In this document: one piece after another, positions 45,364 through 54,234 of the stretch
How positions within the stretch are numbered: position 1 is the stretch's first letter
Layout of the letters: every line of letters begins with the position of its first letter
Origin: Ideonella dechloratans
Lineage (GTDB): Bacteria > Pseudomonadota > Gammaproteobacteria > Burkholderiales > Burkholderiaceae_C
Assembly (NCBI RefSeq): GCF_021049305.1
Contig: NZ_CP088081.1
Location: 3,100,001-3,164,000, forward strand
Length of the DNA: 64,000 nt
Direction: 5' to 3'
Made by a program: the position numbers and the translations under genes
Notes under the pieces: generated by a model
The model's input: only the letters and a program-made list of their open reading frames with translations
What the model was told of the DNA's origin: nothing
Databases searched by the model: none

Positions 45364-47070
45364 TCAGCAGACCCGCCAGCGCCCCTGTGCCTCGGTGGCG
45401 CGGCCGTCGGCCTGCAGCTTGAGCAGGTGGGCCCGCAGCGAGCGCTCGGCCACCGCATGCCGCGCCGGCGGAACGTCGCCATAGACCCGGGGCAGCAGTT
45501 CGGCCGGGGCCACCGGCCCGGGCTGCTCGCCCAGGGCCGCCAGCACCTTGGCCTCCCGGGCCAGGCGATGGTCGATCAGGCGCTGGAACTCGCGCCGCGG
45601 CGCCTCGATCAGGAAGCCATGCCCGGGCGCGAGCCACTGCAGCGGCAGCGACTGCAGCCAGTGCAACGAGGCCAGGTAGGCGGCCATGTCGCCGTCGGGC
45701 GGGTTGATCACCACGGTGGAGCCCTGCATCACATGGTCGCCGGTGAAGAGCAGGGCCTCCTGCTCCAGCCACCAGCAGACGTGGTTGGCGGCATGTCCGG
45801 GTGTGTGCACCGCGCGCAGCGTGCAGTCCTCGCCGAGCCGCCAGCATTGCCCGTCCTGCGGCACCTCTTCGGGCTGGAAGCCGGTGTCCTGCCACTCGGG
45901 GTGCTGGGCCGGCAGACCGATCAGCCGCGCACCGGTCAGGGCCTGCAGGCGCCGGGCCGCGGGCGAATGGTCGTGGTGGGTGTGCGTGACCAGGATGCGG
46001 GTGATGCGCCGGCCGGCGGCGGCGGCCATCACGGCCTGCAGATGGGCCTCGGTGCGGGCGTCCTCGGGGCCGGGGTCCAGCACGGCGACCTCGTCGTGGC
46101 CGGGCGAGCCGATCAGGTAGGTGTTGGTGCCCGGCCCGGTCATCATCGAGCCGTTGCCACAGGTGATGCGCTGCACGCGTGGCGAGAGGGTGACGATGCG
46201 CTCGGGCGTCAGCGCGATCCACACATCCCCCCGACCCTCGGGGTCCAGGCGGCTGATCTCGGCATAGGGCAGTTCGTGCGGCAGCACGGGACGCACGCCC
46301 TGCGCATCGCAGCCCAGGCGGGGAAACTGGCGCTCGATGGGCCCCTGCTGCCGTGCGGCGTCCAGGGCCGCGTCGACCGTGGGATGGGCGGTCAAGCCCT
46401 GCAGCAGGGCCCGGGTGACCGGCAGCATGCGCAGGCCGGCCGCCAGGGCCTGGGCCGGGGTCATCCAGGCCAGCTCCAGCGCCTCGCCGGCATCGGCCAC
46501 CGCCTCCTGCCCCTCGGGGGCCCGGGCCAGGAAGAAGCGGGTGTCGAAGCGGGGCTTCATGCCCAGGGGCGTCAGCCAGTGGGCCAGATAGACCAGCTCA
46601 TCGACGGCCAGCACCAGCCCGGCCTGCCGCACCCAGTCGGCAAAAGCGGGGCCATCCTGCAGTTGGGGACGGACCGAGGCCGCCTGCCGCAGGACCGTGT
46701 CGGGGCCGTCGGCCAGCAGCAGGCCCACCTCCTCGAAGCACTCGCGCACCGCTGCGATCGCATAGTCCAACCCGCGACAGGGCAGCTGCATGCGTTGGCT
46801 GAAGGCGGCGTCCTGGCCCCGGGCCCGGTCGTGCAAGCCGGGGTCGGCGGCATCGAGCACCCCGCCCGGGAACACCCAGACGCCGCTGCGCATGTCGCCG
46901 TCGCGCACGGCCCGGCGCAGCAGGAGCACCTGCGGCCCGCCCTCGGCATCGCGCAGCAGCACCACGCTGGCGGCACGGCGCGTGCCCTGCAGCGCGTGGT
47001 CGTCCGACCAGGGGCCGCCCGCAGGCCATTCCGAAAGGCGCTCTGCCAAGGTGTCCGAGGGGGCATTCAT
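45364..47070 (-). CDS. Nudix hydrolase / metallo-beta-lactamase fusion protein
   Basis: 568 residues. The N-terminal ~260 are a Nudix domain: the box starts at GGVLD, is interrupted by about 30 residues, then resumes as [16 protein letters not shown]. This insertion pattern is seen in NUDT19/CoA-diphosphatase-like Nudix proteins. Residues about 285-500 are an MBL-fold hydrolase with [23 protein letters not shown] and APGHG metal ligands. A ~60-residue winged-helix-like C-terminus follows, as in LACTB2-type enzymes. Each half has an intact active site. Acyl-CoA or nucleotide cleavage coupled to ester/RNA hydrolysis is possible; the joint role is unknown. Confidence 0.85.
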   Translation of the reverse strand: MNAPSDTLAERLSEWPAGGPWSDDHALQGTRRAASVVLLRDAEGGPQVLLLRRAVRDGDMRSGVWVFPGGVLDAADPGLHDRARGQDAAFSQRMQLPCRGLDYAIAAVRECFEEVGLLLADGPDTVLRQAASVRPQLQDGPAFADWVRQAGLVLAVDELVYLAHWLTPLGMKPRFDTRFFLARAPEGQEAVADAGEALELAWMTPAQALAAGLRMLPVTRALLQGLTAHPTVDAALDAARQQGPIERQFPRLGCDAQGVRPVLPHELPYAEISRLDPEGRGDVWIALTPERIVTLSPRVQRITCGNGSMMTGPGTNTYLIGSPGHDEVAVLDPGPEDARTEAHLQAVMAAAAGRRITRILVTHTHHDHSPAARRLQALTGARLIGLPAQHPEWQDTGFQPEEVPQDGQCWRLGEDCTLRAVHTPGHAANHVCWWLEQEALLFTGDHVMQGSTVVINPPDGDMAAYLASLHWLQSLPLQWLAPGHGFLIEAPRREFQRLIDHRLAREAKVLAALGEQPGPVAPAELLPRVYGDVPPARHAVAERSLRAHLLKLQADGRATEAQGRWRVC

Positions 47071-47150
47071 CCCAAGTCTCCTTTGTCGTGTTCTGTCGGG
47101 TCCTGCACATGGCGCAGTCTACGGAGTTCCGTCGCCGCTACAGTGCCGAC

Positions 47151-47453
47151 ATGTCCGAGACCCCACCCCCGGTCGTGCAGCTGCGCATCGAGCCGCTGGG
47201 CCGCGTGCTGCCCGTGCCCGCCGGCCTGAGCCTGCTGGAAGCGGCCGACGCGGCAGGCATTCGCCTGCCCCGCTCCTGCCGCAACGGCACCTGCCGGACC
47301 TGCCGCTGCCGCCTGGCGGCCGGGGCGGTGCGCTACCGCATCGACTGGCCGGGCCTGAGTGCCGAGGAACGGGCCGAAGGCGAGGTGCTGCCCTGCGTGG
47401 CCGAAGCCCTGGGCGACGTCACCCTGTGGGCGCCCGGCGCCGAGGCGCGCTGA
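47151..47453 (+). CDS. [2Fe-2S] plant-type ferredoxin
   Basis: 100 residues from ATG 47151 (an in-frame ATG at 47109 is possible). Ligand pattern C-x4-C-x2-C in SCRNGTCRTC, with the fourth Cys in LPCVAEA. An extra Cys (RCRL) follows the third ligand. Electron carrier; no redox partner gene is adjacent. Divergent from the Nudix/MBL gene. Confidence 0.9.
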   Translation: MSETPPPVVQLRIEPLGRVLPVPAGLSLLEAADAAGIRLPRSCRNGTCRTCRCRLAAGAVRYRIDWPGLSAEERAEGEVLPCVAEALGDVTLWAPGAEAR

Positions 47454-47572
47454 ACACACCCCGGCCGCAAGGGCCGTCGCAGAGCCGTCAGCTTCGGGTC
47501 TGATCCTTGCTTGGAGTTGGCCATGGCCCCGGCATGTCCGGGATTCCTCGCCGACTGCCCCTGGAGGACACG

Positions 47573-48640
47573 ATGCCTGGATGGTCGAGCCTTTCCTGCC
47601 GCACCTGGCACCGCCTGGTCTGCGCCGCTCTCGGGTGGCTGTGTGCCAGCCTGGCACAGGCCGAAGGTGACAGCCTGGTGCTGCACCGGGTCGGCGCGCG
47701 GGAGAACGCGGTGGCCGCCCTGCGCGGCCCGGCGCTGTATCTCAAGGGCGACGGGCCGCCGGACAGCGCCTCCTTCGCCGCCTTCCTGCAGCAGGTGTCC
47801 GGGGATCGCCTGGACGTGGTGGTGCTGGGCGCCAGCTACCCGGACTGGGAAGGCGAGTGCCGCACGATCACGGGGCTGGACCAGGTCAACTCCTGCACCA
47901 CCATCGTGATCCGCCAGCCGCAGGACGCGTCGGACCCGGCCGTGCTGGACGCGATCCGGCGGGCCGAGGTGGTGTATTTCCGCGGCGGGGACCAATGCAA
48001 CTTCATGCGCTGGCGCGACAGCCCGCTGCCCGCGGCGGTGCGGCAGGTGGTGCAGCGCGGCGGCGGCACCGGCGGTGGCAGCGCCGGCCTGGCCATCCAG
48101 GGTTCACTGGCGGTGTACGACGGCTGCCAGGGCAGCGTCAGCTCGACCTCGGCACTGGCCGAACCCTACCGCGACAGCGTGAGCTTCAGCGAACACCTGT
48201 TCGACTGGTCCGCCCTGCGCAACACCCTGACCGACAGCCACTTCGTCAAACGCGACCGCATGGGCCGGCTGATGGCCTTCCTGTGCCGGCAGCTGGCGAC
48301 CGGTCATACCGCGCAGGCCTGGGGCCTGGGCATCAACGAGGGGGCCGCGGTGGTGATCGACCGCCACGGTCTGGGCACGGTGTACGGCGACACCGCCTAC
48401 ATGGTGCTGGCCGACCGGCCTGCGGACAGCTGCCGGCGGGAGGCCGATCCGGTCAGCTACGCCGGCTACAAGGTCTGGCGCCTGGACGCCGGTCAGCAGT
48501 TCGACTTCGCCCGGCGCCCACAGACGGGCTACTACCGGGTGGACGTGGACCAGGGGGCGTTCAGCGCGAACCCCTACGAGCCCCCTGCCCCGGCGCACAC
48601 CCTGGCACTGCGCGAACGTGACCGACTGGACGGCTTCTGA
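47573..48640 (+). CDS. Exported S51-family (cyanophycinase-like) serine peptidase
   Basis: 355 residues from ATG 47573 with GGAGGA upstream. Signal peptide ending ASLAQAEG. S51 landmarks: VYFRGGDQCNFMRW (GGDQ) and the nucleophile region GTGGGSAGLAI, with a Ser in the family's usual GxSAG position. Several cysteines in the mature protein could pair. S51 enzymes are usually cytosolic (cyanophycinase, peptidase E); this one is built for export. Substrate unknown, perhaps cyanophycin or an acidic peptide. Confidence 0.82.
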   Translation: MPGWSSLSCRTWHRLVCAALGWLCASLAQAEGDSLVLHRVGARENAVAALRGPALYLKGDGPPDSASFAAFLQQVSGDRLDVVVLGASYPDWEGECRTITGLDQVNSCTTIVIRQPQDASDPAVLDAIRRAEVVYFRGGDQCNFMRWRDSPLPAAVRQVVQRGGGTGGGSAGLAIQGSLAVYDGCQGSVSSTSALAEPYRDSVSFSEHLFDWSALRNTLTDSHFVKRDRMGRLMAFLCRQLATGHTAQAWGLGINEGAAVVIDRHGLGTVYGDTAYMVLADRPADSCRREADPVSYAGYKVWRLDAGQQFDFARRPQTGYYRVDVDQGAFSANPYEPPAPAHTLALRERDRLDGF

Positions 48641-48656
48641 GGTGCCGCTGCGGCGC

Positions 48657-49268
48657 TCAGCGGCCGCCGCGACGCGCCAGCAGCGCCAGCACGGCATCGG
48701 GCACACTGCGGCTGAGCGAGTCCAGCACTTCGGGGTCGTCCAGGTCGGCGGCCTCGCCATCGTCCTGCCCTTCCCCGCCCAGCAGCGCGATGGGCACCAA
48801 CAGCGGTCCGATCTCGGGGTCGTCCCACAGCGGCTCCCATGCTTCGGCAGCCAGGTCCGTGGCCTGCAGGAAGCCGGTGCACCAGTCCCGTGCATCCACC
48901 CACTCGCGCTCGCCCTGCTCGGCGACGCTGAAGATGGGCTCCCAATGCTCGGCATCGTCGCGCCATTGGCAAGCCAGGGATTGCAGATGGCGCAGCACCA
49001 GCACCGTGGTGTTCTTGCGCTGACGCTGGCTGGGGAAGGGTGCGGCCTCATCGCCATCGCCGCCCCACACCAGGGGCAGCCACCCGGCGGTACCCAGCCG
49101 CTCCAGCACGCCCGGCAAAAGCCACAGGCCTGTCAGGTAGCCATCCATGCCCTCGATGTTCATGGCCGCCTCGCTGGGCAGGGAGGCCAGCAACTCGTCG
49201 AGCTGCTGGAGTTCGGCATCGCTCAGCGGGGTGTTGGGCGAGGCGGGATTGAAATCAGGGTAGTTCAT
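48657..49268 (-). CDS. UPF0149 / YecA family protein
   Basis: 203 residues. N-terminal UPF0149 domain: LSDAELQQLDELLASLP, MNIEGMDGYLTGLWLLPG. The segment EWVDARDWCTGFLQATDL is typical. No C-terminal SEC-C zinc motif. Function not established. It follows gloA on the same strand, 75 bases apart. Confidence 0.88.
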   Translation of the reverse strand: MNYPDFNPASPNTPLSDAELQQLDELLASLPSEAAMNIEGMDGYLTGLWLLPGVLERLGTAGWLPLVWGGDGDEAAPFPSQRQRKNTTVLVLRHLQSLACQWRDDAEHWEPIFSVAEQGEREWVDARDWCTGFLQATDLAAEAWEPLWDDPEIGPLLVPIALLGGEGQDDGEAADLDDPEVLDSLSRSVPDAVLALLARRGGR

Positions 49269-49343
49269 GGCGGAAGGAATCAGGGCCGGGCACCGCGTCC
49301 ACGACGCGGTCTGCCCATTCTCGCGCGGGAACCCCTGCGCCGC

Positions 49344-49769
49344 TCACCAGCTGCCGGTGTTGGGCATCGAGGCCCAGGGCTCGGCCGGCGGCAGCGGGCT
49401 GCCGGCCTGCAGCAGTTCGACCGAGATCTGGTCCGGCGAGCGCACGAAGGCCATGCGACCGTCACGGGGCGGACGCAGGATGGTGACACCATGGGCCTGC
49501 AGCCGCTCGCAGGCCGCGTAGATGTCCGACACCTCGTAGGCCACATGACCGAAGTTGCGCCCGCCGGTGTAGGTTTCCGGGTCCCAGTTGTGGGTGAGTT
49601 CGATCTGGGCGGCGTGGTCGCCGGGAGCCGCCAGGTAGATCAGCGTGAAGCGCCCCTGGGGGTAGTCGTCACGGCGCACCACTTCCAGGCCCAGCGCGTC
49701 GCGCCAGAAGTGCAGGGAGGGCTCGACCTCGGTGACGCGCACCATGGTGTGTAGGTATTTCATGCTCAT
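49344..49769 (-). CDS. gloA: Lactoylglutathione lyase (glyoxalase I)
   Basis: 141 residues (ATG 49769; an ATG two codons on is equally possible). VOC-fold glyoxalase I with metal ligands H in LHTMVRV, E in IELTHNW, H in GHVAYEV and E in ISVELLQ. The short form without the Zn-type extension suggests a nickel or cobalt enzyme. It detoxifies methylglyoxal with glutathione. Confidence 0.95.
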   Translation of the reverse strand: MSMKYLHTMVRVTEVEPSLHFWRDALGLEVVRRDDYPQGRFTLIYLAAPGDHAAQIELTHNWDPETYTGGRNFGHVAYEVSDIYAACERLQAHGVTILRPPRDGRMAFVRSPDQISVELLQAGSPLPPAEPWASMPNTGSW

Positions 49770-49843
49770 CCGGGCACTTTACGGTCTTTCGGCGGCCATG
49801 GACTGGCGCGGGTCTTGCTGTGCATGTTCTGCGGCAAGAACAG

Positions 49844-49860
49844 ACTGTACGTAACACAGT
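49844..49860. promoter_or_regulatory. Candidate operator upstream of an exported protein
   Basis: Inverted repeat ACTGT-N7-ACAGT in an AT-richer stretch, about 78 bases before the chosen start of the next gene. Symmetry is perfect over 5 bp arms. No regulator is implied. Confidence 0.3.
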
Positions 49861-49937
49861 TTAGGGATGGGTCCGGAATGCTGAGATGTGAAAATTTGAG
49901 AAAGGTGTATCGCACAGTTCATGCCACAAGGGCGAAG

Positions 49938-51194
49938 GTGAAGATCTTGAAAGCAGACTTTCCGTGTTTCTTCTCCGGCCCCCTGAAGGGACTGGCCGGG
50001 ATCTGCCTGGCGGCGCTTGCCGCGGCCGTCCCCGCCGCGACCGTGCCGGCCGCGGGCTTCGCGCCCAACGAGGTTCAGGCCAATGCCCGGGTCGATCTGC
50101 TGGACACGGAGTTCAGCCAGTCCCGCAACATGTTCACCTGGTGCGATTACCAGGGGCACCTGTGGGTCGGCAAGCTCGACCCCGCCACCGGCAACATCGT
50201 CACGCCCACCTACAAGCTGATCGACGCCGACGCGATCACCCCGGCGGAGATGGGCATCACGACCAACGGTCCGGAGTGGGTTGCCACGGCCACCGGTGAC
50301 CACCTCGTCTACACCAAGTTCGTGGCGGGACAGACCCCGTCCGCCAAGACGGCGCGGCTGGCCTATGCCCAGCTCAATGCCGACGGCTCGGTCAACACCG
50401 TGTCGGTGCTGGGCCCGGACCTGCCGCGCAACGCGCCCTATGCCAGCGATGACGAAGGCGATGCCAATCCGCGCATCAGCTATGTCGACCAGTTCAACCG
50501 CCACTACTGGCGCTACCTGAACGACGACACCAGCGAGAAGCAGGTCAAGGGCATGAAGGCCACGCCCAAGCCGGTGTCGGTGCGCTTCGTGCGGGGCGCC
50601 AATGCGCTGGTCTATGCCCAGAACGTGAACGGCGTGAAGCAGGTCTTCATGCTGAAGATGGACAGTGGCAAGCTGATGCAGATCACCACCGACGACGGTG
50701 ACAAGGACCTGCGTACCGTGCCCTGGATGTGGTCCGCACCCGAGTTCAACGGCAAGCAGGTGCTGATGACCACGGTCAACGAAACCGAGCTGCGCTTCTA
50801 CCGCCCGATGGACAAGGACGGCGACGGCGTGGCGACCTGGACGCTGTTCAACACCATCACCATGCCGGCCGGCACCACGGTGGCCTCGCCCGAGCCCTTC
50901 GTGTACAACGGCAAGTCCTATGTCTCGATGGCCCTGACAGAGACCGCCAACGGTTTCCCGTCCTCGATCTGGCTGGGCGTGGTCAACCCCAAGAACGCCG
51001 CCTTCTGGAAGGTCAGCGACGACAGCACGCTGCGCGTGCGCATGGACCCCGAGGTCTACATCACCGACAACGGTCCGGTGGTGTTCTACAACCGCTTCGA
51101 CCCCAGCCGGGCCACCGGTGACCAGCCGCCCTGGTGCGGTGACTGCTCGGAAGGCCTGTTCCGCGCCACCTCCGGCATCCTTCCCGGCAACTGA
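49938..51194 (+). CDS. Exported beta-propeller-like protein of unknown function
   Basis: 418 residues from GTG 49938, with AAGGG six bases upstream. An upstream TTG at 49815 and an ATG at 49878 are in frame, but their product would put extra residues before the signal peptide. Signal peptide: GLAGICLAALAAAVPAATVPAA. The mature part is beta-rich with repeated blade-like strands (HLWVGKLDPATGNIV, RLAYAQLNADGSVNTV, ALVYAQNVNGVKQVFMLKMDSG, FYRPMDKDGDGVATW), suggesting a TolB-like propeller. Two Cys occur near the end (WCGDCSEG). The 5' region is AT-richer than its neighbours. Family not recognised. Confidence 0.72.
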   Translation: MKILKADFPCFFSGPLKGLAGICLAALAAAVPAATVPAAGFAPNEVQANARVDLLDTEFSQSRNMFTWCDYQGHLWVGKLDPATGNIVTPTYKLIDADAITPAEMGITTNGPEWVATATGDHLVYTKFVAGQTPSAKTARLAYAQLNADGSVNTVSVLGPDLPRNAPYASDDEGDANPRISYVDQFNRHYWRYLNDDTSEKQVKGMKATPKPVSVRFVRGANALVYAQNVNGVKQVFMLKMDSGKLMQITTDDGDKDLRTVPWMWSAPEFNGKQVLMTTVNETELRFYRPMDKDGDGVATWTLFNTITMPAGTTVASPEPFVYNGKSYVSMALTETANGFPSSIWLGVVNPKNAAFWKVSDDSTLRVRMDPEVYITDNGPVVFYNRFDPSRATGDQPPWCGDCSEGLFRATSGILPGN

Positions 51195-51318
51195 GTCACC
51201 TTCGCGCGGCACCTGCACCACAGCCGGCCCCGTGCCGGCTGTTCTGTCATTGGCCCCGCCCCCCGGCTGTGCCAACATCGGATGCGCCGCAGCCGCGCGG
51301 CATTCCCGTCTCGCCGTG

Positions 51319-51756
51319 ATGAAAAAACTCCTGCTTGCCCTGCTCGTGCTGATCGCCCTGACGACGCTGATGCTCGTCTTCTTCTGGCACTGGAGCTATT
51401 CCACCGGCGACCGCGCCGGCTACCTGCAAAAGTTCTCGCGCAAGGGCTGGATCTGCAAGACCTGGGAAGGCGAGCTGGCCATGGTCACCCTGCCCGGCAC
51501 GGTGTCCGAGAAATTCCCGTTCACGGTGCACGACGAGCAGGTGGCCCAGGGCCTGCGCAAGGTGATGGGCCAGCGGGTGGACCTGCAGTACGAGGAAAAG
51601 GTCGGGCTGCCGGGCTCCTGCTTCGGCGAGACCCGGCATTTCGTGGTTGGCTTCACCACCGACGGACCGGTGGCCCCGATGCCCGGTGCTGCCAACGGTG
51701 CCGCGCCGGCCGGCCTCCCGGCCAGCAGCGCCGCTTCGGCGACCGCCGCCCCCTGA
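51319..51756 (+). CDS. Small membrane-anchored protein
   Basis: 145 residues from ATG 51319. N-terminal helix (LLLALLVLIALTTLMLVFFW) then a periplasmic domain with YSTGDRAGYLQKFSRKGWICKTWEGELAMV, GTVSEKFPFTV and a pair of cysteines (IC..; GSCF). The C-terminus is Ala/Ser-rich. I do not recognise a function. Stand-alone rightward gene between two leftward or convergent neighbours. Confidence 0.75.
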   Translation: MKKLLLALLVLIALTTLMLVFFWHWSYSTGDRAGYLQKFSRKGWICKTWEGELAMVTLPGTVSEKFPFTVHDEQVAQGLRKVMGQRVDLQYEEKVGLPGSCFGETRHFVVGFTTDGPVAPMPGAANGAAPAGLPASSAASATAAP

Positions 51757-51783
51757 GAGGGCGCGCCAGCCGCCGCATCTCCA

Positions 51784-52338
51784 TCAGCCGCGCAGCTTGG
51801 CGGTGATGGCGGCGATGCGCTCGCCGTAGAGCTTGGCGGTGTCCAGGTCGCCAGAGGGGATCTCCTCCACGCTGGCGTCCGACGGCGACTGCACCAGCAG
51901 GCCGACCGAGCCGCCCAGGTTGTTCACATCGGTGCGGGCCGCGGCCTTGGAGTTGGCCGGGGGCAGACCCAGGCTGACCCAGATGCCGCCGTGCTGCGAG
52001 GCCAGGGTCTGCAGGGCGATCAGCGAGACCTGCTTGTCACCGTTGAGGCTGGCGCTGTTGGTGAAACCGCCGAAGACCTTGTCCTGCCAGGCGCGGGTGA
52101 ACCAGGCCTTGGAGGTGGCGTCGGCAAACTTCTTGAACTGCCAGCTCGGGCTGCCCATGTAGGTGGGCGCGCCGAAGACGATGGCGTCGGCCGCAGCCAG
52201 CGTGTCCCAACCGCCTTCGGGCAGGTTGCCCTCGGCGTCGATGGCCAGCAGCTCGGCGCCGCTGCCGGCGGCCACGGCCTCGGCAACCTTCTTGGTGTGG
52301 CCATAGCCGCTGTGAAACACGATGACGATCTTGCTCAT
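51784..52338 (-). CDS. WrbA-type flavodoxin family protein
   Basis: 184 residues from ATG 52338 with an AGGAG site. Flavodoxin fold with an FMN phosphate loop IVFHSGYGHTKKVAEAV; central GAPTYMGSPSWQFKKFAD and TNSASLNGDKQVSLIAL are WrbA/NAD(P)H-quinone-reductase-like. No adjacent reductase. Likely FMN-dependent quinone oxidoreductase. Confidence 0.88.
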   Translation of the reverse strand: MSKIVIVFHSGYGHTKKVAEAVAAGSGAELLAIDAEGNLPEGGWDTLAAADAIVFGAPTYMGSPSWQFKKFADATSKAWFTRAWQDKVFGGFTNSASLNGDKQVSLIALQTLASQHGGIWVSLGLPPANSKAAARTDVNNLGGSVGLLVQSPSDASVEEIPSGDLDTAKLYGERIAAITAKLRG

Positions 52339-52489
52339 AAAAAACTCCTGTGAAGGTGAATGCGGCTGACTGCGGCAGCGCACGCGGATGGGTGGAATCT
52401 GTGGAACAGTCTAGGCAGGCCCGGCCGATGCGGTGCGGGTGACGCGTTGAAGCACGCATTCAAATTCCCTGAACTCGCCCACCTGCACG

Positions 52490-53218
52490 ATGACCGTCTC
52501 TTCCGCCGCCCTGCCGCCCATCCGCTCCGACCTGCTGGTCACCGACGAACTCGAGGTGCTCTCGGCCCTGGTGCCGCTGGCCGGCCGCAAGATCATCGAG
52601 CTGGGCTGCGGCGCCGCCCGGCTGGCGCGTGATCTACTCGCCCGCCACCCCGACAGCCAGGTCACCGGCCTGGAGGTGGACCGCATCCAGCACGACAAGA
52701 ACCTGGCCGCGGCCCCGGTGCCCGGGCTGCAGTTCATCAGCGCCGGGGCCCAGGCCATTCCGCTGCCGGACGAGTGCTTCGATCTGGCGCTGATGCTCAA
52801 GTCCCTGCACCACGTGCCGGTGCACGACATGGGCACGGCGCTGGCCGAGGTGGCCCGGGTGCTCCAACCCGGCGGCCACCTCTATGTATCGGAGCCCGTC
52901 TATGCCGGCCCGCTCAACCGCATCGTGCGGCTCTTCAACGACGAGGGTCCGGTGCGCACCGCCGCCCAGCACGCGCTGGACGAGGCCCTGACCACCGGCA
53001 CCTGGGCCCAGGTGGCCGAGCTGCGCTTCGACATGCCGGCCCATTTCGACAGCTTCGAGACCTTCGAAGCCCGCATGATGCGGCCCAGCTTTGCCCGCCA
53101 CTACCTGGACGCGAACCGGGTGGCCGAGGTGCGCGCCGCCTTTCAGCCCCATCTGGGGCCGGATGGGGCCAACTTCCTGCGGCCCATGCACGTGCGCCTG
53201 CTGCAGCGGCGGGACTGA
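52490..53218 (+). CDS. SAM-dependent methyltransferase
   Basis: 242 residues. Class I fold: motif I KIIELGCGAARLARDLL, VTGLEVD, FDLALMLKSLHHVPVHDMG, and GGHLYVSEPVY. The C-terminal half has no family-specific mark. Substrate unknown; UbiE-like small-molecule methylation is one option. Confidence 0.85.
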   Translation: MTVSSAALPPIRSDLLVTDELEVLSALVPLAGRKIIELGCGAARLARDLLARHPDSQVTGLEVDRIQHDKNLAAAPVPGLQFISAGAQAIPLPDECFDLALMLKSLHHVPVHDMGTALAEVARVLQPGGHLYVSEPVYAGPLNRIVRLFNDEGPVRTAAQHALDEALTTGTWAQVAELRFDMPAHFDSFETFEARMMRPSFARHYLDANRVAEVRAAFQPHLGPDGANFLRPMHVRLLQRRD

Positions 53219-53237
53219 AGACCGGTCGGCCTCTGGG

Positions 53238-54161
53238 TCAGCGCCGCGCGGGCGCAGGCCGGTGCAGCACCAGGGCCATGCCCGCCACCAGAGGCAGCAG
53301 GCCCAGCAGATCCAGCGGATAAAGCCGCTCGCCCAGCAGCCCCACCGCCAGCGCGATGCTGAAGAAGGGGCTGAGCAGGTGGAAGCTGCTGGCCCGGCTG
53401 GCCCCGCCCTGGCGCACCAGCCACAGCAGGATCAGCGTGGTGCCCAAGGACACCGGCCCGGCCTGGTAGAGCAGGCTGCCCCAGAAGGCCGCCCCCCAGC
53501 GCACCTGCAGGCCCTCGGTGGCCCAGGCCAGCGGCAGCAGCACCAAGCCGCTGGCCAGCAGCTGGGCACAGGCCACCTGCCAGGGGTCTTCCCGCCCGGC
53601 CACGCCCTGGTTCAGGCGCGTGCCCAGCGCCAGGGCCAGCGTGCCCGCGGCGATCAGGCCCACCGCCCAGGGCGCCAGCCCGTCCAGGTGCAGGCGCTGG
53701 CCCATGATCATCACCACCGCGCCGAAGGCCAGGGCCAGGCCCCAGCCGGCCCGCGCGCCCAGGCGCTCGCGCCCCAGCCAAGCGCCCAGGGCCACCACCA
53801 GCAGCGGTGTGGTGCAGACGATGATGGCGGTCAGCGCCGCGGGCACATGGGTCATGCCGCTGTAGGCCAGGCCCAGGTAGACCGCGTTGCTGAGCAGCCC
53901 GGCCAGCACCGCCCGGCCCGAGACCCGCAGCCGCTGCCGTTGCAGGGCCAGCGCGACGGCCAGCACCAAGCCCACCAAGGTGAAGCGCAGCGACAGCAGG
54001 GTCAGCGGCCCACAGGCGGTGAAGCCGATCTTGCCGGCGATGAAGGCCGAGGCCCACAGAAAGCTGAACAGCGTGCCGGCGGCCGCCAGGGCCCAGGGCG
54101 AGGGAGCGGCACGGCTCACGGAAGGGGTGGAAGGGACGGAAGGGGCGAAGGAGGTGTCCAT
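53238..54161 (-). CDS. EamA-family drug/metabolite exporter
   Basis: 307 residues from ATG 54161. Ten predicted transmembrane helices in two EamA halves (FSFLWASAFIAGKIGFTACGP in the first; GTTLILLWLVRQGGASRASSF in the second). It exports small metabolites. Divergent from the LysR gene (74 bp), which is the likely regulator. Confidence 0.92.
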   Translation of the reverse strand: MDTSFAPSVPSTPSVSRAAPSPWALAAAGTLFSFLWASAFIAGKIGFTACGPLTLLSLRFTLVGLVLAVALALQRQRLRVSGRAVLAGLLSNAVYLGLAYSGMTHVPAALTAIIVCTTPLLVVALGAWLGRERLGARAGWGLALAFGAVVMIMGQRLHLDGLAPWAVGLIAAGTLALALGTRLNQGVAGREDPWQVACAQLLASGLVLLPLAWATEGLQVRWGAAFWGSLLYQAGPVSLGTTLILLWLVRQGGASRASSFHLLSPFFSIALAVGLLGERLYPLDLLGLLPLVAGMALVLHRPAPARR

Positions 54162-54200
54162 GGGCGACACCTTAGAGGCTGGCCCATCATTTTCAAAGTT

Positions 54201-54227
54201 GATATTTATCGACGCATCATTGATGAT
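54201..54227. promoter_or_regulatory. AT-rich divergent promoter region with dyad
   Basis: An AT-rich stretch (GATATTTATC, 54201-54210) lies near a dyad ATCAT-TG-ATGAT (54216-54227) that overlaps the start region of the LysR gene. It is a likely RNA polymerase and/or LysR binding area. Confidence 0.4.
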
Positions 54228-54234
54228 TCGAATG

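Noticed and set aside
49844..49860. Lux-box-like quorum-sensing site
   Set aside because: The CTG and CAG half-sites are 9 bases apart rather than the 10 expected, and no LuxR/LuxI genes are here. Kept only as a generic dyad.
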